From positions 186,001-250,000 of the forward strand of contig NZ_JAAQOM010000006.1 in the NCBI RefSeq assembly GCF_011682055.1: DNA of 64,000 bases, in the 5' to 3' direction. This document shows, piece after piece, positions 8,143 to 14,450 of this stretch; position 1 is the first letter of the stretch, and the number at the start of each line of letters is the position of its first letter. The notes below the pieces were generated by a model. The model did no database searches. It saw only the letters and a program-made list of their open reading frames with translations, and was not told the origin of the DNA. The stretch is from Telluria antibiotica. GTDB taxonomy: Bacteria; Pseudomonadota; Gammaproteobacteria; Burkholderiales; Burkholderiaceae_D. The translations under genes and the position numbers were made by a program.

Positions 8143-10494
8143 ATGCTGCAACCGACCGAGAACGGCGCCCGCTACGAACTCGCCAGCCCGACCGCCATGC
8201 CGAACGCCGGCGGCTTCCTGTGGAACCGCCGGATGATGATCCAGGTGACGTGCCGAGGCTATGCCACCGCCCAGTTCATGCAGCCGGAGCCGGCCAAGTA
8301 TTCGCACGCGCCGAACCTCGAGGCGAAGACCTTCATGCAGCCGGAACAAGCTTACTACGCGCACCATCCGGGCCGCTTCTTCTACGTGAAGGACGAGGAC
8401 ACGGGCGAGATTTTCTCCGCCCCGCACGAGCCCGTGCGCGCGGCACCGGACCGGTTCGCGTTCTCCGTCGGCCGCGACGACATCGCGTGGACCGTGGAGA
8501 AGCTCGGCATCCGCATCGGCCTGCGGCTCGGCCTGCCCGTCGACGACGTCGCCGAATTGTGGACGCTGGCCGTCACGAACGTCAGCGGCCGCGCGCGCCG
8601 CATCAGCGTGTATCCGTACTTCACGATCGGCTATATGTCGTGGATGAACCAGTCGGCCGAGTACCGCGCGGACTTGAACGGCATCGTCGCGTCGAGCGTC
8701 ACGCCGTACCAGAAGCTGCAGGACTATTTCAAGAACAAGGATTTCAAGGACAAGACGTACCTGCTGTGCGAGACGGCGCCGGACGCATGGGAATCGAACC
8801 AGGGCCAGTTCGAGGGCGAAGGCGGCCTGCACGCACCGGACGCGCTGCGCGCGCCGCAACTCGCGGGCGGCGACGCCCGCTACGAGACGCCCGTCGCCGT
8901 CGTGCAGTACCGCCTCGCGCTCGCGCCAAGCGACAGCACGACGCGCCGCTTCCTGTTCGGCCCGGCGCGCGACGACGCCGAGATCGCGGCGATGCGCGAG
9001 CGCTACCTGAGCGCCGACGGCTTCGCGTGCGCCGCGCGCGCGTACGCCGCGTACGGGGACCAGGGCACCGGCTGCGTGGAGGTCGAGACGCCGGACGCGG
9101 AATTCGACAACTTCGTGAACCACTGGCTTGCGCGCCAGGTGTTCTACCATGGCGACGTGAACCGCCTGAGTACCGACCCGCAGACCCGCAACTACCTGCA
9201 GGACAATATGGGGATGGCGTTCATCAAGCCGGCCGTCGCGCGCGCCGCCTTCCTGCACGCGCTGTCGCAGCAGGAAGCGAACGGCGCGATGCCGGACGGG
9301 ATCCTGTTGTTCGAGGGCGCGGAACTCAAATACATCAACCAGGTGCCGCACACGGACCATTGCGTGTGGCTGCCCGTCTGCCTGCAGGCCTACCTCGACG
9401 AGACGGGCGATGCCGCCATTCTCGACGAACCCGTGACGGGCGCGGACGGCGCGGCACTCACGGCGTACGAACGCATCGGGCTGGCGATGGACTGGCTGCT
9501 GCACAAGCGCGACCATCGCGGCCTGTCGTACATCGAACAAGGCGACTGGTGCGACCCCATGAACATGGTCGGCTACAAGGGTCTCGGGGTATCCGGCTGG
9601 CTGACGGTGGCCGCGGCGTACGCGCTGCGCCTGTGGGCCGACGTGTGCGCGGCGCGCGGCGACGAGCGGCGCGCCGCGCACTTCCGTGCCGGCGTCGCCG
9701 ACATGAACATGGCCGCCAACCTGCACCTGTGGGACGGCGCGTGGTATGCGCGCGGCATCACGGACGACGACGTCGTCTTCGGCGTCGGCCGCGATGCGGA
9801 GGGGCGCATCTACCTGAACCCGCAAAGCTGGGCGTTCCTCAGCGGCGCGCCGAACGCGAGCCAGCGCGCGACGATGCTCGCGGAGATCGACGCGCAACTC
9901 GACACGCCGTACGGCGTCCAGATGTTCGCCCCGCCGTACAGCGCCATGCGCGAGGACGTGGGCCGCGTCACGCAGAAGCATCCCGGGTCGGCGGAGAACG
10001 GGGCCGTGTACAACCACGCATCCGTGTTCTACATCTACAGCCTGTACACGATCGCGGAGGCCGACCGGGCGTGGGACGCGCTGCGCAAGATGATCCCCGG
10101 CCCCGGCGCGGACGACTACCTGCGGCGCGGCCAGCTGCCCGTCTTCATCCCGAACTACTATCGCGGCGCGTGGAAGGAGTACCCGCGCACGGCCGGGCGT
10201 TCCAGCCAGTTGTTCAACACCGGTACCGTCTCGTGGGTCTACCGCTCGATCGTCGAAGGATTGTGCGGCCTGAAGGGCGATGCGGCAGGGCTCGTCGTGG
10301 ATCCGCAGTTGCCGTCGCACTGGTCCGGCATGCGCGTGCGACGCATGTTCCGCGGCGCGACGCTCGACGTCGGCATCGCGCGCGGCGCGGTCGAACGGAC
10401 GACGGTCGTGTGCGACGGACTGCTGCTGCCGGAGGCGCGCATTACGGGCATCGAGGCCGGACGCACGTATCGGCTCGACGTGACGGTGCCTTGA
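8143..10494 (+). CDS. GH94 family glycoside phosphorylase, possible cellobionic acid phosphorylase
   Basis: A 783-residue cytoplasmic protein of the cellobiose/chitobiose phosphorylase family (GH94). It has an N-terminal beta-sandwich (about 1-280), a helical linker, and an (alpha/alpha)6 barrel (about 310-720) with [24 protein letters not shown] and [13 protein letters not shown], whose Asp corresponds to the general acid of GH94. Such enzymes split a beta-glucoside with phosphate to give glucose 1-phosphate. The length (cellobionate phosphorylases are about 785-790, cellobiose phosphorylases about 810-820) and the GntR/gluconate-like regulator nearby suggest cellobionate as substrate, giving glucose 1-phosphate plus gluconate; this is inference. 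AAGGAAAG precedes the ATG. Confidence 0.85.
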   Translation: MLQPTENGARYELASPTAMPNAGGFLWNRRMMIQVTCRGYATAQFMQPEPAKYSHAPNLEAKTFMQPEQAYYAHHPGRFFYVKDEDTGEIFSAPHEPVRAAPDRFAFSVGRDDIAWTVEKLGIRIGLRLGLPVDDVAELWTLAVTNVSGRARRISVYPYFTIGYMSWMNQSAEYRADLNGIVASSVTPYQKLQDYFKNKDFKDKTYLLCETAPDAWESNQGQFEGEGGLHAPDALRAPQLAGGDARYETPVAVVQYRLALAPSDSTTRRFLFGPARDDAEIAAMRERYLSADGFACAARAYAAYGDQGTGCVEVETPDAEFDNFVNHWLARQVFYHGDVNRLSTDPQTRNYLQDNMGMAFIKPAVARAAFLHALSQQEANGAMPDGILLFEGAELKYINQVPHTDHCVWLPVCLQAYLDETGDAAILDEPVTGADGAALTAYERIGLAMDWLLHKRDHRGLSYIEQGDWCDPMNMVGYKGLGVSGWLTVAAAYALRLWADVCAARGDERRAAHFRAGVADMNMAANLHLWDGAWYARGITDDDVVFGVGRDAEGRIYLNPQSWAFLSGAPNASQRATMLAEIDAQLDTPYGVQMFAPPYSAMREDVGRVTQKHPGSAENGAVYNHASVFYIYSLYTIAEADRAWDALRKMIPGPGADDYLRRGQLPVFIPNYYRGAWKEYPRTAGRSSQLFNTGTVSWVYRSIVEGLCGLKGDAAGLVVDPQLPSHWSGMRVRRMFRGATLDVGIARGAVERTTVVCDGLLLPEARITGIEAGRTYRLDVTVP

Positions 10495-10976
10495 TCAGCG
10501 ACGGACATAGTCCAGGCCGGCCCTGGCCGGCTTCGCACACGAATCGAAGACGGGCGGCGGTGCCGTCGTACCGCCGATCGCGATCGCGCCCAGGCCGAGC
10601 CGGTACTTGTCGCCCGGCTGGGGCGGCGGGATCTCGAAACGGATGAACACGTTGCCGTAGAGCGCCGTGCACTGCGGGTTCACGTTCGCGGGCAGGTGCA
10701 TGACTGGCCCTGGACAGGGTCTCGCGGTGGCGCGGTCCATCGGTGCCTACAAGGTCGGCACGGTCGCAGTGCGCTTGCCGTTGACTTCGATCCATGCATC
10801 CTTGGGGTCGTAGATCATCGGGATCTTTTCCGTGGACGGGACGTATCGCCCGCCGATCCTGGCTCTGCCATCCAGAGCGCGACTTTCTCGACTTCGACGT
10901 AAGGCCAGACCATGCAGCCGGACAGGGTGCATAGCGTCGTCGCCGCGGCAAGCCACGAGCAATAGCTCCAAGGCAA
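10495..10976 (-). pseudogene. Decayed lipoprotein gene (frameshift plus in-frame stop)
   Basis: Pieces of one lipoprotein are spread over two frames. One frame carries a signal with lipobox (LAAATTLCTLSGC, then MVWPYVEVEKVALWM). The next carries GRARIGGRYVPSTEKIPM and IYDPKDAWIEVNGKRTA, then meets a TAG stop at 10747-10749. The same frame continues with NPQCTALYGNVFIRFEIPPP up to 10495. Each piece looks protein-like and they join in order, so at least one frameshift and one nonsense change are needed to explain them. No intact reading frame spans the region. A sequencing error could also cause the frameshift. It is convergent with the GH94 gene and abuts its stop codon. The function of the ancestral lipoprotein is not recognised. 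Confidence 0.6.
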
Positions 10977-11438
10977 AGATTCAGCCGACGTCAATCAGAG
11001 GATAGAACGTGGTTTCATGTCGCAAGCTTGACAAAATGTTGAAACATAACTTGCGCACTTTGTAACCTTTTTACCCGCTGCATGCACCGCCGTCTCAGGA
11101 AGAACTGAATCTTTCCTGGCAGAAAATTTAAATACAGTAGCACATCATAAATAACCGGCTGTCCGTCGAAAATATTTACATATTGTTAATGCGTGTCGCG
11201 TAAAGCATTATATGTATCTGATTCCACAAATGATTTTTGCCATGGCATAAACTTTGCTGGATTAAATGAGACCGCTTGCAAAACTAGGTATGTCAGGTGC
11301 ATCTGGCTTCTGAAATTGAATCCAGATTCGCATTACGGGCTCGCAAAAGCGGTCCAGGGCAGCGCTGGTCAGCTGCGACCAAGCGACGAGTGCAGCTTAA
11401 CGCACGGTACACATCAAAATCATTAGAAGGAGAATCGT
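10977..11438. other. AT-rich intergenic region upstream of the PEP-CTERM gene
   Basis: About 460 bp without a convincing gene, clearly richer in A and T than the surrounding DNA. It holds TTGACAAAATGTT near 11030, a 13-bp string also present in the LacI-family gene's promoter region at about 13750 (opposite strand), and the sigma-54-like element at 11243-11258. The rest shows no recognisable feature. Confidence 0.6.
11243..11258 (+). promoter_or_regulatory. Sigma-54 (RpoN)-type promoter for the PEP-CTERM gene
   Basis: TGGCAT-AAACT-TTGCT has the invariant GG and GC dinucleotides exactly 10 bp apart, as in the -24/-12 consensus TGGCAC-N5-TTGCA. It would start transcription near 11270, giving a leader of about 170 nt before the PEP-CTERM gene at 11439. 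PEP-CTERM genes in related bacteria are known to depend on RpoN with the PrsK-PrsR two-component pair, which fits. No enhancer site was identified. Confidence 0.6.
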
Positions 11439-12038
11439 ATGGCAACGCTCAAGAGAATCGCTTCTATCCTTACACTTGTCCTGCTGCCTCTCGCAGCAAA
11501 CGCGACGCCGAGTATCACCAACGGCAGCTTTGAAACCGCCGATCTGACTGGCTGGAGTGGTACCGCTACAAGCGACGGGTTTGGCTATAACCCGTTTGGA
11601 ACGACTTACGGATCGGGGATGGACGGTTCCCACTGGATGTGGCTCGCGGGCTACGAACTGGGGCGGACTCTCGAGCAGACCGTTTCCGGACTTTCGGCCG
11701 GCACGACTTACCGTGTCAAATTCATCATGGCTTCCGAGTATACCCATAACGATCAACTGAATCTTTCGGTTGACGGGGGCCCGGCAACCCTATTTACGGC
11801 ACCCGCCATCAGCGGTACCTTTTGGGATAACTGGGTCGAAAAGACGTATGATTTTACGGCGTCAGGCGCCTCGGCACTCATCCAATTCAGCTCGTTCAGC
11901 CTGAATACCGGCGGATATGACGTCGGTGTGGACAATATCCGTATCGAAGCGCTTAATTCAGTACCTGAACCTGCTTCGCTCGGGCTTCTCGGTTTGGGCC
12001 TGGCGGGCATGGCTTTCGGTAAGCGCAAGAAAAACTGA
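11439..12038 (+). CDS. PEP-CTERM sorting domain protein
   Basis: A 199-residue exported protein. It has a Sec signal (residues 1-22, ending ANA), a beta-rich middle that resembles DUF642/carbohydrate-binding-like sandwiches (begins ITNGSFETADLTGWSG), and the C-terminal sorting tag VPEPASLGLLGLGLAGMAF followed by GKRKK. The tag is recognised by an exosortase, so the protein is expected to be processed and delivered to the cell surface or extracellular matrix. AGAAGGAG lies just before the ATG. Base composition is lower in GC than the neighbours. It probably depends on the sigma-54-like promoter at 11243. The exosortase is not in the window; prsT at 49548 belongs to the same system. Confidence 0.93.
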   Translation: MATLKRIASILTLVLLPLAANATPSITNGSFETADLTGWSGTATSDGFGYNPFGTTYGSGMDGSHWMWLAGYELGRTLEQTVSGLSAGTTYRVKFIMASEYTHNDQLNLSVDGGPATLFTAPAISGTFWDNWVEKTYDFTASGASALIQFSSFSLNTGGYDVGVDNIRIEALNSVPEPASLGLLGLGLAGMAFGKRKKN

Positions 12039-12074
12039 GGTTGCCAAACCTGTTTCCTGATTGTCCGGGCATCT

Positions 12075-12103
12075 TGAAAATGCGCCTATCGTGCGCATTT
12101 TCA
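12075..12103. terminator. Bidirectional hairpin terminator
   Basis: A perfect 11-bp inverted repeat, TGAAAATGCGC and GCGCATTTTCA, with a 7-nt loop. It lies 37 bp after the PEP-CTERM stop and 53 bp after the end of the convergent small membrane protein gene. Because the stem has A-runs on one side and T-runs on the other, it can end transcripts from both directions. Confidence 0.75.
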
Positions 12104-12155
12104 TGACGCCTGGATTTTTCCTCAACACATCCGGCATTCGCAGTTATCGCCAGTC

Positions 12156-12377
12156 CTACTTGGCCGACTTACCCGCCGGGAAATCGACGCGAGTCGCCTC
12201 GTTATACGTCGCCACGCCTGTCCATAACAGGATGAGAAGCACGATCCCCGTCCCCGCAATCCGATTTGGCGTCGCAGTCACCCAGGCACGCGTCCGGCTG
12301 CCTCGCCTTGTGAACAGAAAAATCGCGCCGAGACCCGCTGCGCCGATGATGATCCCTGGAAGTAAAAACTCGAGCAC
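12156..12377 (-). CDS. Small two-helix membrane protein
   Basis: A 73-residue protein with two clear hydrophobic helices (about 5-22, LLPGIIIGAAGLGAIFLF, and 43-58, GIVLLILLWTGVATY) separated by a short basic loop RRGSRTR. It starts with GTG, preceded by GGGG/GTAGG. It has its own likely promoter at 12414-12442 and ends at the shared terminator at 12075. I do not recognise the family. The hydrophobic pattern and promoter/terminator placement support a real gene. Confidence 0.62.
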   Translation of the reverse strand: MLEFLLPGIIIGAAGLGAIFLFTRRGSRTRAWVTATPNRIAGTGIVLLILLWTGVATYNEATRVDFPAGKSAK

Positions 12378-12413
12378 CGCCTACCCCGTTGACAGTAAAT
12401 AGATGAAATTACA

Positions 12414-12442
12414 ACTTTAACCTAGTTGTTTCCTATTCTCAA
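12414..12442 (-). promoter_or_regulatory. Promoter of the small membrane protein gene
   Basis: On the minus strand TTGAGA (12442-12437) is followed after 17 bp by TAAAGT (12419-12414), giving a leader of about 30 nt to the GTG at 12377. It lies just beyond the terminator of the candidate small RNA, so the two are separate transcripts. Confidence 0.5.
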
Positions 12443-12456
12443 CGGGTATTGCGAAC

Positions 12457-12493
12457 AAAAAAATAGGACCGGGAGTCTATCGCTGCCGGTCCT
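12457..12493 (-). terminator. Rho-independent terminator of the candidate small RNA
   Basis: On the minus strand an 8-bp stem AGGACCGG/CCGGTCCT (12493-12486 and 12472-12465) with a 13-nt loop is followed by A and seven T residues (12463-12457). This is a textbook intrinsic terminator in the leftward direction. It would also catch any read-through from the regulator gene. Confidence 0.85.
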
Positions 12494-12561
12494 GAAGAGG
12501 AGATTTGATAGAAGAATGCGCAGCCCCCCACGCATTCCACACCGCCGTAGCACCACCGCTT

Positions 12562-12575
12562 TGGTAGCGCTACCA
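12562..12575. promoter_or_regulatory. Perfect LacI/GntR-type operator at the small-RNA start
   Basis: TGGTAGCGCTACCA is a perfect 14-bp palindrome with the central CG typical of LacI-family sites. It starts about 6 nt downstream of the predicted start of the leftward transcript, the same layout as at the transporter promoter (6640-6653), to which it is identical at 12 of 14 positions. Confidence 0.72.
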
Positions 12576-12587
12576 GGCAATACTCAC

Positions 12588-12615
12588 AGTGTAACGATTC
12601 CAGGAAAAATGTAAA
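12588..12615 (-). promoter_or_regulatory. Promoter of the candidate small RNA
   Basis: On the minus strand TTTACA (12615-12610) and TACACT (12593-12588) are 16 bp apart. The element lies 46-73 bp beyond the stop codon of the regulator gene and points away from it, toward the operator and terminator. Confidence 0.58.
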
Positions 12616-12660
12616 GCGCAATGCGGTGATTATTTGGCGACAGCGAGGCACGACGGCCGC

Positions 12661-13689
12661 TCAGGTGCTTTCCCGCTCACGCAAGGTAAAGCCCAGGTCG
12701 ATGCGGCGTTCGCGAGGCTCGCGCCCGCCGATCACGTCCAGCAGCAGCGACGCGGCCTCGTAGCCGATACGGTAGCGCGGCGTGTCGATGGTCGTCAGCG
12801 ACGGCACCATCCACGCGGACGCCGGCAAGTCGTTGAAGCCGGCGATCGCCACGTCCTGCGGGACGCGGATGTCGTGGCGCTGGCAGTAATAGATGGCGCC
12901 GTGGGCGAGGTCGTCGTTGCAGAAGAATACGGCGTCGCAGTCGGGCAATGTCTCCAGCGCCTCGCGCATCAACTCCGCGCCGAGCGCGATCGTGGACGGG
13001 GCCGGCACCATGATTTCCAGTCGCGGGTCGGCCAGCCCCGCCGCCTGCATCGCCTGGCGGTAGCCGTCGGCACGGCGCAAGGTGCGCTCGTCGAGCTGGG
13101 CGCCCACGAACACGATGCGCCGGTAGCCGCGGTCGAGCAGGTGACGCGTGATGGCGTGCCCCGCGTCGTGTTGCGAGAAGCCCACGGACAGCTCGGTGGG
13201 GTCGTCGGCCAGGTCCATCATCGACACAACCGGCATGCGCGATCCGGCCAGCATGCGCTCGACCTGCTCGCTGTGCGTGAGGCCGGACAGCAGGATGCCG
13301 TCCGGATTCGACTGCAGGTAGGTGCGCAGCAGTTTTTCTTCCTCGGCATCGGAATAACGCGTGTTGCCGATCAGGAGTTGATACTGTCCGTGCTCGATCG
13401 CATCATGGATGCCGTCCAGTACCGCCGTGAACACGACGTTCGACAGCGACGGCACGAGGGCCACGATCACGCGCGACTGCGCGGACGCGAGCGCGCGCGC
13501 GGCGCGGTTCGGCACATAGCCCAGTTCCACGACGGCCAGCTCCACCTTGGTACGCGTCGCGTCGGACACGAGTTGCGGCTGGCTCAGCGCGCGCGACGCC
13601 GTCATCGTCGATACGCCCGCGTGCGCCGCCACCTCTTCCAGCGTGGTCCGTCCCGTGCCCCTTACCTTCCCAGTGCTGCTTCTGCTCAT
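12661..13689 (-). CDS. LacI-family repressor of the gluconate (GntR) type
   Basis: A 342-residue regulator. Residues 15-65 are the LacI helix-turn-helix and hinge (TLEEVAAHAGVSTMTASRAL, LGYVPNRAARALAS); residues 70-340 are the periplasmic-binding-protein-like effector domain. It resembles E. coli GntR more than sugar-type LacI members: PSLSNVVFTAVLDGI, GAQLDERTLRRADGY, FCNDDLAHGA, and the ending DLGFTLRE. GntR responds to gluconate. Its probable sites are the matching operators at 6640 and 12562, so it should control the transporter/GH94 operon and the candidate small RNA. The 5' region carries a TGTCAA/TTGACA dyad. A stretch of seven or more T residues lies just 5' of the start on the plus strand. 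Confidence 0.9.
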   Translation of the reverse strand: MSRSSTGKVRGTGRTTLEEVAAHAGVSTMTASRALSQPQLVSDATRTKVELAVVELGYVPNRAARALASAQSRVIVALVPSLSNVVFTAVLDGIHDAIEHGQYQLLIGNTRYSDAEEEKLLRTYLQSNPDGILLSGLTHSEQVERMLAGSRMPVVSMMDLADDPTELSVGFSQHDAGHAITRHLLDRGYRRIVFVGAQLDERTLRRADGYRQAMQAAGLADPRLEIMVPAPSTIALGAELMREALETLPDCDAVFFCNDDLAHGAIYYCQRHDIRVPQDVAIAGFNDLPASAWMVPSLTTIDTPRYRIGYEAASLLLDVIGGREPRERRIDLGFTLREREST

Positions 13690-13754
13690 TTTTTTTTCGT
13701 AAATGCTGGCCGCCGCGCGTGCCGATCATGGATTCCGCCATGGATTGAACATTT

Positions 13755-13770
13755 TGTCAATGTTTTGACA
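13755..13770. promoter_or_regulatory. Inverted repeat in the regulator's promoter region
   Basis: TGTCAA-TGTT-TTGACA is a 6-bp inverted repeat with a 4-bp spacer, 66-81 bp upstream of the regulator start. On the minus strand one arm supplies TTGACA, which could serve as the -35 hexamer. It differs from the TAGCGCTA operators, so autoregulation by the same protein is not obvious. Confidence 0.4.
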
Positions 13771-13915
13771 TGCAATCGTTCCCAATCCGCATTGCATTTT
13801 CGAACACGGATCAGCCCTGTCCGACACGTCCTACATCCCGCTGGTGCCTGCTCCGATTGTCCCCCCTGCCAGTCGGCCTACCATGAGGTTTCACCTTCCG
13901 ATCAAGGAGACGACT

Positions 13916-14248
13916 ATGCCGACCAACCGGGAAAACAAGGGCAAGGGCAACCAGCAGAATTCCGACCTGGCCAGCGGGCCGGGCGACAACGCGCAACGCG
14001 GCGACCTGGGCAGCCAGCAGAGTGGCAACCTCGGCCAGGGCAACCAGTCGCAATCCGACCTGGGCAGCGGTCCGGGCGACAATTCCCGCATCCGCCAGGG
14101 CGGGAACCAGCAGAGCCAGCGGAACCAGCGGAACCAGCAGAGCGACAGCCAGCGCGGCAATCTGCAAAGTGGCGGCCAGGGCAGCCGTTCGGGACGGAGC
14201 CAACTCGACCAGGACGACCTCGACGCCGACGACAACCTGGAGCGCTGA
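13916..14248 (+). CDS. Low-complexity hydrophilic (intrinsically disordered) protein
   Basis: A 111-residue protein made almost only of Gln, Asn, Gly, Ser, Arg and Asp, with no hydrophobic segment and no cysteine. Two related blocks are visible, SDLASGPGDNAQRGDLGSQQ and SDLGSGPGDNSRIRQGG, and it ends in an acidic tail DDLDADDNLER. I chose the ATG at 13916 because AAGGAGA lies 7-8 bp upstream. Composition is like that of stress-related hydrophilins or phase-separating disordered proteins, but no family is recognised and the function is unknown. A GC-rich near-perfect hairpin follows it (about 14265-14292). Confidence 0.68.
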   Translation: MPTNRENKGKGNQQNSDLASGPGDNAQRGDLGSQQSGNLGQGNQSQSDLGSGPGDNSRIRQGGNQQSQRNQRNQQSDSQRGNLQSGGQGSRSGRSQLDQDDLDADDNLER

Positions 14249-14450
14249 CGGACGCGCTGGCCAACCACCGGTCCGCCCCCTCCGCGGCGGGCCGGTGTCC
14301 ACACAATTGTGGCATCCACGCCTCAACGCCTGAAATAGTTTCCACGCAGAATGATATAATGCGGAGCCACCTACGCCCCGCAAGCCCGCCCGCGCCCGGC
14401 CCGCCGTCGTGCCGGCTCGGGCCCTCCCCAAGCGACCCTGGAGTCCCATG

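Larger units (their letters stand above)
12457..12581 (-). ncRNA. Candidate operator-controlled small RNA (~125 nt)
   Basis: Between the LacI-family gene and the small membrane protein gene lies a complete, non-coding-looking transcription unit: a promoter (12588-12615), a perfect LacI-type operator at the transcript start (12562-12575), a hairpin GAATGCG/CGCATTC (arms 12531-12537 and 12514-12520) with a G-rich loop (GGGGGG), an unpaired stretch AAATCTCCTCTTC, and an intrinsic terminator. No reading frame of credible composition exists on this strand. The pyrimidine-rich stretch is complementary to Shine-Dalgarno sequences (GAAGAGGAG), the usual way Hfq-type small RNAs block translation. The start near 12581 is an estimate. 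It could instead be only the 3' end of the regulator's mRNA, but the promoter and operator argue against that. Confidence 0.55.

Noticed and set aside
12516..12614. Short rightward frame (32 codons) with GAAGAGGAG upstream, over the small-RNA locus
   Set aside because: The purine-rich stretch is the complement of the RNA's seed region and its spacing to the ATG is long (13 bp). The peptide (MRSPPRIPHRRSTTALVALP...) has no protein-like features, and the terminator and promoter point the other way.
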